Source of the DNA: Dimorphilus gyrociliatus
Taxonomy: Eukaryota; Annelida; Polychaeta; Dinophilidae
Assembly (NCBI GenBank): GCA_904063045.1
Contig: CAJFCJ010000001.1
Span: 1,495,501-1,559,500, forward strand
Direction: 5' to 3'
DNA length: 64,000 nucleotides
The notes under the pieces are model-generated. The model was given only the letters and a program-made list of their open reading frames with translations, did not search any database and was not told the DNA's origin. A program made the translations under genes and the position numbers. Positions 35,431-47,500 of this stretch are shown one piece after another. Positions within the stretch are counted from its first letter, which is position 1. Each line of letters begins with the position of its first letter.

Positions 35431-36722
35431 ATGGCGGGAAGAGGTAGAGGTAGAGGCAGAGGAGCTCCTTTTAACGTCCAATTTGATGATGCTGGTCAGA
35501 AGTCAATTGATCAGTATTGGATGTATACAAGGTTTGTATTTATTCTCGATTATTGTATTCTTTACAATCAAATCTTCGCGGGAGTATCTTGTTTCTTTAA
35601 ATAGAATATGTAATAAAATTTCTTTGAAGAGGGCGTGGAGGGATTGAGTAATTGAATATGAAAGTTAACTTTACTTTTTAGATTGGTTGGCGGTGATATG
35701 TACGATGAAGAAGGACGCGAAAAATTAATGTCAGAAGAAGAATTATGCAAATATATGAAAGAAAAGCTACCACAAAGATTGGAAAATCGTTTATTTGTTA
35801 GTTGGTCGTCATCAACGGGAATGGATTGTAAGGAAGTTGGACCAGAAACGCCTTGCTTTTGTCAACATCGCTTCAAACAACACAAAACAGACTTTGATAA
35901 AATTCCAACAGAAAGGCCAATCCTATTACCCTGTAGGGTAAAAAACTGCAAATGTGCTGCTTACCACTATGTGCCAATGTCTGGTGGACAGACAATTAGA
36001 TGCTCGGCATGTAAGCATCCTGCTGCAGAACATTCTGAAAAAGAACCATATCCCTGTAAAAAGCCAAATTGTCAAAAATGTCCAGGATTTAAGGTTCAAA
36101 TCATTATTTATATTAATTTATAAATTGACTTAGTAACATTCTATTTTAATAGAGTTCATATTCATGCGGTTGTGGCGAACCATATTATAATCATGGTATG
36201 ACCGTCGAGACAAAATCTGAACGATTAGCTAGAGGCCATCCAGTTGGCCAGGATGTTCCATTTGCCGCTATGGGAGGTTTAACTGGATTTTCATCTAATT
36301 TGGAAGGTTACCAAAGAATGGATCCAAGCGGAAGAGGAGCACCAAATAAAGAATTCTTAGATCAGGATATTACGTGCCAAGATGACGCATATTTGAGAGC
36401 TCATGTAAACAGCCTTCAAGCAAAACGAAATGCCAACATGCTGGTTGATGATCTTGGAGGAGAGATCGAAGAACAAGAGTCGGCCATGAAGAGAGAAGGA
36501 GAAACCGATCTGGAATTTTTTGAAAGAAGATACAAAGAAAGAAGAAAGCGAGAACTATGGAACATTGCTCCAGTGGATCCATCATCCCAATCAATAACAA
36601 CGGGAGTTAGACATCAAAGAGCCAGCGAAATCCAGGTTGGAGATATTATGCCTGGCCCTAATCCAACTGGAAGAAACCCGCCAAAGTCAGCAAGAGGAAG
36701 AGGAAGAGGAGTAAAGAAATGA
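35431..36722 (+). CDS. FAM221A: FAM221A-like protein with RG-rich ends
   Basis: Exons 35431-35531, 35682-36093 and 36153-36722 give 360 residues. The family core is strongly conserved: QNRLFVSW-type block (here ENRLFVSWSSSTGMDCK), VGPETPCFCQHRFKQHK, a series of CxC/CxxC pairs (NCKCAAYHYVP, RCSACKHPAAEH, CGCGEPYYNH), VETKSERLARGHPVGQD, and FAAMGGLTGFSSNLEGY. The many paired Cys and His suggest zinc binding. The molecular role of FAM221 proteins is unknown to me. Unlike the human protein as I recall it, this one begins with AGRGRGRGRG and ends with ARGRGRG before a basic tail, giving RG-rich, potentially RNA-binding or arginine-methylated ends. It lies 5' to MRPL34 on the same strand. Confidence 0.92.
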
Positions 36723-37088
36723 AAATTACACAAGATCAAAAATTTCAATAAATTTTTCCACATTTATTGTCTCTAAGAAAAATAAACACTTGACAACTGA
36801 AATGAATTCAAAATAAAACTGATCTTTCGTTTAAGATTATCAACACGTTTTAAACTAACTTTAAAAGTTATGATCAGTCTGATATAAAAAACGAAGTTTG
36901 CTTAGCCTTTCTCTATTGCAATAATTTAATTATTTTGTGTTTTTTACAAAGGAATAAGTTAAGAATTTTTAAATACTCTTATTTAAACAATACTTTAGAG
37001 TATTATTCAGTGCGGGGCTTATCTGTCTTTTGCTAAACCAGTTTATTTGTTAATGAAATTTCCAAGATCAAATTTTCTCTAGCTAATT
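36723..37088. other. Intergenic between FAM221A and MRPL34
   Basis: AT-rich 366-base spacer holding the FAM221A 3' UTR (an AATAAA follows the stop at about 36748) and the MRPL34 promoter. No ORF. Confidence 0.45.
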
Positions 37089-37460
37089 ATGTCTATGTTT
37101 GCGAAAGCAGTCTCGATATGTCGCAGCTTTAGCAGTTATATCTTCACGACAAATGTACCACACAGGTTAAAAGCTTTTAACTAACCTCTATTTCGAATCT
37201 GAGCGATAATATAGTATTTTACTTTCAGAACGCACATTACCGGTACACTTTCTGGATTTCTACAACCACAGTCGTGTCAAACTACACAAAGTAGGACAGT
37301 GGTTAGAAAACACTACAAAATAAATATGCGGAAAAGATTGAGCAAGTACAGCATTGAAACTAGACTTCAAACAGTAAATGGAAGAAAAACTTTATTAAGA
37401 CGCCTGATTAAAGGTCGTTGGGTTTTAGCTTTTAATACTGGAAAATACAAACACAACTAA
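37089..37460 (+). CDS. MRPL34: Mitochondrial large ribosomal subunit protein bL34m
   Basis: Two exons, 37089-37165 and 37229-37460, encode 102 residues. The N-terminal part (MSMFAKAVSICRSFSS) looks like a mitochondrial presequence. The C-terminal part is the short basic bL34 domain: RKHYKINMRKRLSKYSIETR, then a VNGRKTLLRRLIKGR block equivalent to the bacterial NGR-VL-RRR-KGR. It is too short and too divergent for routine detection but the domain signature is clear. Its stop codon lies only 45 bases from the stop codon of the converging gene at 37506. Confidence 0.85.
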
Positions 37461-37505
37461 TATCAATTAAATCAATAGTATTTCGTCCTGATGAGAAAGT
37501 AGTTG

Positions 37506-39170
37506 CTATTCATAATAAGTCTTCGCTTCCAGAGAATCCTCGCCACGCAACATTTCAGGAGTTGGTTCAAATAGAAATGCTAGCTTTATTTTAGAGTCCT
37601 CAGTCATCCTAGAAAATAATATTTTCAATCATCATTTATTAATATATTCGCTTACTTTATTATATCATTCTTGCAAGCACGTTTCAAACTCTCAGCAAAA
37701 TCGGAAGCATCATAAATGTCCGGATGGAAGTCATTCATATAGCTTCTGATTTCTTCTTGAACAGCAATGCAAGGTTTATGAGTGGCAACGATAGCATTAA
37801 TTATTTTTCCTTCAAGTGTTTGATCTATAGAATAATCATAATTTGTCAACCGTCAAAGTTTCAATTTTCAACTGACCTTCTTCGGGGCTAAATTCTGAAA
37901 CAGCCAGTTCGTACTTGTTTCCTTTCTTTCGTGCTTTGTCATCTTTGACTAAGCGAGCAAGAGCTTTCTCAATGCTAAGAAAAACAATACATTTTTTCTT
38001 GAAAAAAAATTATTTAAAATACTTACTCTGATTGACTTGTAATTCCATATCGTTTTTTCATGAAATTCACAATATCTAGTAACAAGGCTATTTTTGGTTC
38101 ACTTTGGAAAATTAAAGCTAGAGGTAAAATTTCCTCCATTGACTTGGGTTGTGAATGAATGATTCTACCCTGGTATTCATTGAATTTGACAACTGAAAAA
38201 TATTATTTTTAACCACAATGAAGAATAGCTATTGTTACTTACTGTCAACAGTATCATTAGCACCATCTGATTCTTCTGAAACGCTGGATACATGATTAGT
38301 GGTGTTATTATCATCGGCATTTCCATTGATTTGTTTAATGGGAGACTTAGAAACAATGATTTCATCAGATGATACATCGCTTGGTACTTCTGGCTTCATT
38401 GGCTTTGGTTTTGCCCTTGTAGAAATTCGAGAATTGGATGCTGACTTATTTGACGTTTGTGGTGAAAATTTTCGCCCCTTCTTCTGTTGAACGCTTGATA
38501 AAGTTGAATCTGAATCACTATCTGAAATGACACGCTTTTGAGCACTCTGCCGTCTTGCTTTTGATCTACAGTTTTTAGATATAACTTCAGAGTCTGTCGT
38601 TAAACTCTTAGTTAAATTATTTGAGGATTTTGTAGACACATTAATGGAGTTTTCTTCAAAATCTTCTTCAAGTGTAAGATTCATATTATCAGTTTCTCTA
38701 AATTTAATAAGTTTGAAGTGACCTTTTGTTCCAAATCCTTTACACTATTAAAATTATTCAAATGTTTACAAGCAAATTCACTATTTATTGAAAACTATTG
38801 TTTACCTGCAGAATGAGACGTCGACAAACAGCCTCGGACAAAGCTAACAAAAGTCGTTCTTTTTGGGAATCACTCTTCGATAGATTTAAAAATTCGGAGT
38901 TCTCATCAATAGTTGTTGCAATATCATTAAAAGATGGTGTTTGCTGTACAATATAATAAGTTACGAAACTGAGATATTTAGATTTTTGCAACTTACATTT
39001 CCTTTATTGCGTAAATATTCACAAGCACATAGTACTAAGTCAACCCATGAGAGTAGGTTAACTTCTTTTTGAACGACGACACGAGATAAGCAAATATTGC
39101 TTTTTGAAAGACTGCAAGATTTGTCCTGTATAGAACTTCCATCCATAGTTCCATTCTCAGTCTTGTCCAT
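37506..39170 (-). CDS. Linker-histone H15-like (winged-helix) repeat protein, possibly HP1BP3-like
   Basis: Seven exons (39170-38997, 38943-38806, 38744-38243, 38192-38027, 37974-37877, 37824-37656, 37608-37506) total 1350 bases, 449 residues. Residues ~30-120 form an H15-like fold ending in the typical glycine-bearing strand (CKGFGTKGHFKL). Then comes a Ser/Lys-rich disordered linker (~125-270) with RRQSAQKRV and SDSDSD. Two further helical modules follow: IALLLDIVNFMKKRYGITSQ with IEKALARLVKDD, and EGKIINAIVATHKPCIAVQE with a C-terminal KLAFLF. Three H15-type modules recall HP1BP3, a heterochromatin protein, but similarity is weak and the long linker after module 1 is unusual. A SAMD1/KAT6-type winged helix is an alternative. 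Probably nuclear and DNA-binding; that part is inference. Confidence 0.6.
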
Positions 39171-40342
39171 TTTCTGTAGTTGACGAAATGAATTAGCCAC
39201 CACGCTTTTGGCGGGAGAATGTTTTACAATATTGGTATATTACGCAAGCGTTTTATTCAAACTATTTAATTTTTATTACTCAATGCCACTTATTATTAGC
39301 AAGAATTTACATGTAAATTCATATATTATGCATAATATAAGATATTTACTTGGGCTAAATTACCTATTACTGAAGAAGTAGTTGAAAACGAGACCGGATA
39401 TTCGGGTAAAAAATACCTTTTTTTCCAGTACTAGCCTTTGATGAACGTGAAGCTTACAACCGCTTCTCTTCATATAGTTTGATAAATTAATTTTAGCATT
39501 TGGTTCTATTCAGGCTATTTGTATCAGATATTTGAAATTTAAAATTTTACTGGACGATATGTGTTGTAACAATGGCCATGCGGAGTTGTTGATGATTGTT
39601 TTTTTTTATCTCAAACTAATAATATACACTTATAAATATATCTTTTGAAAGATATATTTTATAGAAAAGAGATATTTTAGGTCTTTATGTCTCTAGGCTT
39701 TCATTTTAATAGTAAAAGTTAGGGACATTTTTAGTTTTTCACATATAACAGTAGAAAATTTGAGTGAAGTTGTCGTATAATCATTTGATTCGCTTTCCAC
39801 TACCAAATAAATACTCGTAGGTTATATGGTCACTTGCTTACCTTTTATTAACTTTTAGTAGTTAACAGCTATGCTAAGAGGCCTTTTCTGGGTTCAAAAT
39901 GGGTCTATTCAACGTCTATGATGGTATAAACTGGTTCTAAAATTTTAGAGTGGAACCAGTTTAATTTATATCATGACTTAAATTTGTTACGAAACTAACT
40001 TTAGTACTCTTTAGTATATTGTATAAAAAATATATTCACAATGCATTTCATTTACAAGCAAGAAGCACTTAAAGTTGAACCTAAGACGAATTTTCTCTTA
40101 ATCTTTTAAGTTGTTGAACTTTTAGATGAACTCTTTAAAAACTTCAATAATCTATTAAAGAAACTTTATGGAAAATTTGTTGTTAAAACCTAAAATCTTA
40201 AATGTATTCATTTTCTAAGATGACAAAACATTAGATTAATTCTTTTTAATTGTTTGTTTATTAATATAGTAAAATTTAGTCAGTCATTTATTTTGCAGAA
40301 TTTGAATATTTCTCCATTATTCGCAACTTTTTGTTGAAATGG
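39171..40342. other. Intergenic between H15-like gene and FABP
   Basis: 1.17 kb, AT-rich. The notable structure is a bulged hairpin at 39919-39974. No ORF is supportable. Confidence 0.45.
39919..39974. repeat. Bulged inverted repeat (hairpin)
   Basis: AAACTGGTTC (39928-39937) pairs perfectly with GAACCAGTTT (39953-39962). Outside a 4-base bulge the pairing resumes (GGTATA against TATATC and ATG/CAT ends), giving an imperfect stem near the size of a small pre-miRNA. Confidence 0.7.
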
Positions 40343-41008
40343 TTAAGCTCTTGAGAATTCTCGAGTAGATATTTTGTCGTTAGATTTCGATACCTACAAA
40401 TATATTATAAATACAATTATATATATATATATATATATAATAAAAACTCACGACAACAAGTTTGTCATCTACAACTTTTATTTCATTTGTCAGTACTTTA
40501 TCATCTTCAGTAACTTCTTTTACAATCAAAGTTCCATCAGTTTGTTCCATGGAACGCTAAATGTTTGTTATTATATGTATATATTTTTTTACTAATAAGA
40601 TAAATAAAAGTGATCTCTTACTGTTATTTGTCTACCATCAAGCGAGTTACATTGCTCGCTTTCCCCCAATTTTCCGCCTACTTTATGCACTTCATTTCCA
40701 TCTTGAGATAAAATGTATTCAACCGAATCTCCCTTTTTTTGTTTGTTTTAAATGATTTATAAAGCTAAGATTTAAAAAATACTGTATTCACCTCAATCTT
40801 ATATTCAAATGTTATATTATCTCCTTTCGTTGTTTCTTTGAGTCTATTGATAGCTTCTTCACTATAACCTATAAAACAAAAATATTATCTTGAAAGGTTC
40901 TTACGAGATTAGAGATGTTCTCCATTTAAAAGTACCTGCTTCAAGCAGTACGGCAACGAAACTCTCATCTATTTGTTGCATAGACCACTTTCCATTTAAA
41001 CTTTCCAT
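40343..41008 (-). CDS. Intracellular fatty-acid/retinoid-binding protein (FABP/CRABP family)
   Basis: Five exons (41008-40936, 40868-40792, 40732-40622, 40556-40452, 40393-40343) give 138 residues, the usual size of the ten-stranded lipocalin-like barrel. Seen in order: LNGKWSMQQ start, helix region EEAINRLKE, KGDNITFEYKIE, GDSVEYILSQ, a KLGESEQ turn, MEQTDGTLIVKEVTEDD, and the terminal STREFSRA resembling the STR-Y end of the family, where Arg contacts the carboxylate. Such proteins carry fatty acids or retinoids in the cytosol. Ligand cannot be predicted. Four introns are one more than the classical vertebrate arrangement. A TATA box precedes it. Confidence 0.88.
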
Positions 41009-41681
41009 TGTTGATTTGATTAGAGAGCAAACAGACTTTTGAAATATGTGAGTGAATACATCGTATTTATACTGATCCGTTGCGTGAAATTGTAGTGTTT
41101 GTATACATAAAATCTGCGTGTTATGTTTATTAAGGCGTATAAGTTCTAAAGCACGTTATATTATCCTTTTATTGTCCGTCCTTAGGGAATGTTTATTTTT
41201 TAGACAGAGAACTTTTTGAACTTTATTAACAAAAAATACGGCATCGATAACTCGTTTTTATTAAGAAATCTAGAAAAATGATGAAATCTTACACTCCAAT
41301 AGTTTAAAGTTTGGCCTAAGCTATAATAGTTTGTAATATGAATTGTAATTTTCCATTGGACAACGAAAAAAAGATGTATTATTACTTTTATTAAATAATT
41401 AATTTTAGTAAGTAATCCTTGTTTATTAATTAGTTAATCAACTAATTGTTTATTGAATTATTCATTTACATAATGTTTATAAGATAAAATACAAATGAAT
41501 ATCTCTTATATAAGATTTTTATTTATATTACAAAATACTATCGGTGGGTTATTTTTTCAAAATGTTCATTTTCCTTTTCAAGATCTATTCAACTAGAAAC
41601 AAAACTTTCAAAATACTTTCATATTTTTCTCCATTTTAACAGATAAATATATAAATAAACAATAAAAACAAAGGGATTTTG
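41009..41681. other. Intergenic between FABP and F-box gene
   Basis: FABP promoter region and 3' flank of the F-box gene. Other than the TATA box nothing is recognisable. Confidence 0.4.
41064..41071 (-). promoter_or_regulatory. TATA box of the FABP gene
   Basis: TATAAATA on the minus strand, 56 bases before the ATG. This leaves room for a transcription start about 30 bases downstream and a leader of about 30 bases. Confidence 0.5.
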
Positions 41682-43998
41682 TTAATTAAACTGCAAAAGT
41701 GAATGCTTTTCTAAAATAGGGAATAAACTGGTTGTATAGTTTGTAATTGTCCTAACGATTGTTTTTCTATCAGCTCTCTCAAAGTTTGATTTTACCATTT
41801 CGTAATATTCGCCATCCGATAAAGTAAATGATTTTATCAACGGACACTTTAATCTGTTATTTTTATTTGTTTTAATTAAAATTCAATTTAATTTAAGAGA
41901 CTATAATCTGTTATTATTTCAATTACCTTAGCTGATCAACGAATTTGCTAGAATTATCACTAAATCTGATCATATCTGGATCCCATTGTAATTCTAATCT
42001 TTCCAATTTAGGCGTGTTCTGAGAGAGACAGATCATTATTTGATCTACGTGAACTCTGGTCGACATTCTTAAGAACCATCCATTTGCTGTTCCACAAACT
42101 AGGATACTGCAAAAAAAAAAAAAAAGTAAAAAATAAGTATAAAAAAGGAAAAGAATACAAAGGTTTTAGTCCTTTTTTAAGGAAAATAAAAAAAAATGAA
42201 AGGTAATTTATAACAATTGAAATTAAAACAAACCGTATGTTCTTCATAAAAGGTATTACATTAAGGAAGAATTGTTCTGTCAGTTTCGGCTTTCCAGCTA
42301 TCATAAGACCTTGTAGTGATTGTCCATGTTTTCGAAGAACCTAGGAACGTTTTAAATTTTCATCTCTATAATCCCGTAATAGTTGGATTATACCTGACTA
42401 ATAACATTTTCGCTTAATCCGATAGTATGACTAACATCCAAAGCTTTTAAATTTGTTAATTTTCCTCTTCTACTCAAATCTTCAAGAATCTAAATTGTAG
42501 GTATTACAAAAGAAGAAGAGGTGGGAGAAGAAAAAATTCAATTGATATATAACATTGATAAGATATTTGACTTATTAAATTCATACTTTATCAGTAAAAA
42601 ATTCGCAGTATCCCAGAGCCAAGTATTTAAAGTTATTGATTCTTAATAGTACATCATGTAGACATTCTGTTGAGAGTTCTGTCGATGATAAATCTATTTC
42701 GCAAACAGCAGATTTCTCCCATTCAACATTTCTCATGTGTTCATCCTCTAATGCACAGTGTTGTAACAATAAGGTTTGTAGTTTCGAACAACGTTGAATT
42801 AGCTGTTTAAGAGTCGATCCTTTAACTCTTAGGCAAAAACATAAACTTAAACTTTCCAAATGAATACAATTTGTAGATAAAAGTTCAACATGTGAATCGT
42901 CAATAAAGTTGATTCCATAGAAGTTAACAACTTTTAAATTGGGCGTGTGAGCTTTGATTTTTCCTATGTTAATAACCTAAAACAAATAGAGATGGAATTA
43001 CTTTAGTACAATTTATATAGAATTATATAAATATAAAATTATACTTCATAAATCTCCTCTTGTTCTTCATCACCCTGTTCAAAGTTTCCTATCAGATGTA
43101 GGACTTGAACAGAACTTAAACTTTGATAAACTTTCCGCATAAAGCCCTCCATGAATATTACTTCACTCAGACAAACCGTAAAATTTATTAGATTGCAGGG
43201 AAAAGCGTTTAAGTCGTTGAAATCGTGTAACTGCATAGCATTCGCAAAATCGAGTGTTAAATATCTGGAAAATTATGGAAGATTTAGAGAAAATGATTAA
43301 TTCGATTAAAGTAGAGAAAGAGTTAGAAAGTGAGTTCTAACTTTAAATTTTGGCACTTGTTAACCAATTCATGAAGGATAGGTGTCGTAACTAATTCGCA
43401 CGGAAGTTCAATATAACGCAGTCTAGAACCAAATCTGTCCAAATAATAAGTTTTTTCTTCAGTTTACTCTTCAATTCATTTACGAACCTTGTTCCAATTA
43501 TGTGTATCAGAGCATCGCTATTAGAGACTTGTAGACCTCCGTATTCTGGACGAAGAGAGACCCTCGACCACAAATGTGAATCGTAGGACAAATTTCTCCA
43601 TTTTTTGCATACTTTAGCAACTGCCCTGCTTAATTCTTTGTGATGAATAAAGGAGAAAATCTGTAATATGATCTTGTCTGGAAGAGTGTTGATATTTTTC
43701 TGTTAGAAAAATAGAGACGGTTGTTCTTCATTATGAATATGTTATGATTATACAAAGTTTCATTAATTAGGCTGGATGATTTTCAAAGGTAAATGCTTCA
43801 ATAAACAAATAGCCTTCAATTTGCTGAAATATATAGAGAATGACTACTTTCTCAGCGAAGGTCACTTACGGATTCAGCTATAGGTGGGTAACCAAATCCT
43901 GGACCGCTATTCCTGAAACTATTACGCCTATCATCATCTTGATGCACTCCCAGATGGGTTGCTTCTCTTGTTATAGAATAAAGAGCATCGTTTGCCAT
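41682..43998 (-). CDS. F-box and leucine-rich-repeat protein (FBXL class)
   Basis: About nine exons; the first five (43998-43870, 43699-43488, 43434-43342, 43264-43045, 42976-42587) are phase-consistent. After a 43-residue polar N-terminus comes an F-box (LPDKIILQIFSFIHHKELSR and KKWRNLSYDSHLWSRV). Leucine-rich repeats follow (LKYLTLDFANAMQL; LKVVNFYGINFID; LESLSLCFCLRV; LQTLLLQHCAL; FKYLALGYCEFF; LKALDVSHTIGLS; LERLELQWDPDM). The C-terminus has LSDGEYYEMVKSNFERADR, a distinct conserved-looking tail that may mark a specific FBXL orthologue I cannot name with confidence. F-box proteins are substrate receptors of SCF (SKP1-CUL1) ubiquitin ligases, with the LRR holding the substrate. Roughly 500 residues. 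It shares its 5' flank with SLC39A13. Confidence 0.85.
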
Positions 43999-44536
43999 GA
44001 TATTAACTTTATAGAATAAAAATTCGAACGAAATTTGAAGTTGCCTCTTTTGGTATTCTTAATTAATTATTTTCGTAAAAATTTCATAATCTTATTTTAA
44101 GTAACCAACCGAAAATGTTCTATCTTAAAATAAGGATAACATTGTAAGTAAAAATACGAAATAATTTTATTCAATGTTTTTATAATGATTTTCGAAAACT
44201 ATGGCCATCTGACGAGTGCAATGATTAATTATATGATTTTACGATCTAATCAAAAAAATTAGCATAATCTTTATAATTTTTAATTGAACATTTTATTTCC
44301 AAGCGAATCGACGAAAATATAAGAGAAAATTATCATGATATCTTAAAATCCTTTAAATACTTAACAAATCGAAACATAGGCGGCGCCACTAACAGGGAAT
44401 GTGCTGTTGTATTACAGTCCTTGAATCTTGATTTAGTTGCCGTTTGTGTATATTTTTAGTAACAGCTATCAACTACTTCGTAGAGTATGAGACACTTTAC
44501 GGAACGACAATAAACGGAACATCAAAACTCTAAATA
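43999..44536. promoter_or_regulatory. Putative bidirectional promoter (F-box gene / SLC39A13)
   Basis: Only 538 bases separate the two divergent start codons, so both promoters lie here. A GC-rich patch (GGCGGCGCCACTAACAGGG) at about 44381 and a GGCCATCTGACG word near 44203 are the only distinctive elements. Confidence 0.45.
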
Positions 44537-47500
44537 ATGACATCTAGTCGAAAGATTTACTTTTTTCTGATCTTAATGACTCTCATCTTCTGGGTGTCGG
44601 CCGAGATTCACAGGGCTAAGAAATTCAATAGCCGCCATACTAGGCGATTTCAACGCGAACCTATCACGATTCTCGGACACGACATAAATACTTGGTTCTA
44701 TTCTCTGATTGCGGCCGCCTTAGTTGGTCTTAGTGGTATTTTCCCACTCCTAGTAATCCCTTTGGAGATAGGAAAGAACCTTAAGAAAGGAGGTTAGTAG
44801 TAACGTTTGTAAAGTAAAGCAAATTAGACATAATGTTAGAAGAACAATTATTTAGTTGGTTAGTGAAATAGAACGAAAATATAACGTATAGCAAAGATTT
44901 AAAATAATCTATGGTATTAAGCGATTGATTTGTTCGGCCTGTTGTACATACGTTTCCGTAATGTTACATCCAATTTCAATTGACTTACCTTCTCTCCAGA
45001 CATTGTATCTTTTGCGTTAAAGCTTTTCTAGTTGTTTGTATTACTGTCGGTAGGCTGTGGATGAGTGGAGAGTATTTTTATGATTTTAGCAGGTGCATAA
45101 TTTTTGCGGTTCTTATCGTTGATTTAGCCCAACTGCAACACTGCAAAACCAAACTTAATGTTTAGTGTTTATCCTCTATAAAGAATATTTTCTCATAATG
45201 GAAAGATATTTCCCATTCATTTTTTCTTTTATAAAAATAATGAGAAGATAAGGAAATATATAACTTACTTAATATATTGTGTTCTCAATGGTGTAAAAGT
45301 TCCCAAATCTAAAGATAAACTAAGTTCCCTCCTTCTTTCTCTCTCTCTCTCTCTCTATCTCTCTCTCATGCACAACACACACATAGACACGTACAATCTT
45401 TTTTAGCCGAACGTGATAAACTTACATTCTAAATAAAACTCTTTATTATTGTAAAATAAAGAGTAGACTAACTACTATTTTCAGACCAGAATTGTTTTCT
45501 TATGGATAAAATTAATATTTATTTCATCTTCAACCTCTTTTTACAGCGTCAGCGGATAGATTACAACTCCTACTTAGTTTTGCTGTTGGAAGTTTACTTG
45601 GAGATGTTTTCTTCCACCTGTTACCGGAAGCTTGGGCCCATATTCCTCATGGTTAGAATAGTTTTTTGGTTTATTATATCAATATAGGTACATTGTACAA
45701 AAACATTAATTTGTATATTCTATTTTGTAGATGAAAGTGGTAAAATAGCAATAAGAAAAGTTGGATTTTGGGTGCTTTGTGGGTTGTTGGGTTTTTGGTT
45801 GATTGAAAAAATCTTTCCTGATGATGACGAAGAAAAAGAAGACAATTCGTTAAAGGTATGTCAATTATAATAGAGTTAACTGTGAAGAATTTACATGTGT
45901 TTCTTTGTCTAGAATGAACACGTAAAAAACATTCTATTCATATAGAGCTAATTATACTATATTTAGATTAAAATTGCTGTAAACACCACTGAATTGGATT
46001 TATATCGTACAAAGGGGAGTTTTAAACCTCATTCAGAGCCAATCATGGTGACACAAATAGAGGGTATGAAACGAAGAAATGTAGATATACTATACTAGAT
46101 ATTATATATAACTTATCAGATTTATTTTCTATTTGGTTAATAAAAGTTTTAATTTATTCATCGAAAAGACAAAAAAACTTGCACATTTTTTAATAAGGCA
46201 ATGCGGTGGCAGAAATTCCAATTATGGCTTCTTTATCATATTTGCTTCCTTTGCAATTTTATGTTATATGTTTCTTATTTTTTTTATTATTATTACTTTG
46301 ATTGAGAAATAGGATTAATTTCACCTTTTGAGAGAAGAAATTCTTTGATTTTTATATTTTCTATTGTATTGAGTGATTGTTTTATTTTTTTTAGAGTACA
46401 AACTTAAGTCTTAATCGTTGATTATCGTTGATAATCCTCTTAGATAATCGTTATTCAAATGTTAAATTTCTATGATATAAAGAGATAAAGTGCATATATT
46501 ATCTAATGTTAATATTATCTTATCTGTAGAGAGACGTCAATTGTGACAAAAATGATAAAGCATCTTTTGCGGATGATGATCTGAAAACTAAAGCTAATCT
46601 AAAGAAAAGAAAGATAAATGACAGGAAAAACTTGAATGATAAAAGTGAAATTAGAAATGAGAATATTTCAAAAATATTTGTCTGCTTCTCCAACGTTTTT
46701 AATTTTACAAGCAAAGGAAAACGTGTACAGAAGAGACCTGTTTGTAAAACGTCAGCCGCCGAAGATAATACTCATATAAAGGTACATATTCTACATTGAG
46801 CCTATATATTAAATATCTTCCAATGTTGATATTTACCGTTGGCATAATTTCTCACCAAATAAAACTCATATAGATACAAAATTCAGATGTTTAGCATATG
46901 GGCATCTAATTTTTAGATAGTATATTTTATAAGTATTATTTTACTACAGACAACTGGATGGCTAAATCTAATAGCTAACGTTATAGATAATTTTACGCAT
47001 GGTTTAGCTGTTGCTGGAAGTTTTTGCGTTAGCAACAAGGTTAGTTTTTCTATTCTTGAATTATTATTCTTTTACTGTTAGTTTTTTTAGTTTTTTTTAT
47101 TTTTATAGAACTTCGTACCATCTCTCTTTCTATTTTTACTAACCTACTGATCTTTTTTTTTTCTTTAGGTTGGTTTTATAACGACTTTTGCTATTTTACT
47201 CCACGAAATTCCCCACGAAGTTGGTGATTTTGCTATACTTTTAAGATCTGGATTCGATAGGTGGAGAGCTGCAAAAGCTCAAGTAAGATTCGGTTTTTTT
47301 TATAATTAATAGTGAAATTTATAAGTTTTTTATGCGTTTTATTAGATGTTAACAGCCACTGGCGGAATGATTGGAGCAATTGTTGCTTTGTGCTCAGAAT
47401 CAGCGGAAAAGGCTGGCAATAAAACGGCTTGGGTTCTACCATTTACTTCCGGAGGATTTCTATACATTGCTCTTTTATCAATTCTTCCTGATCTACTCAA

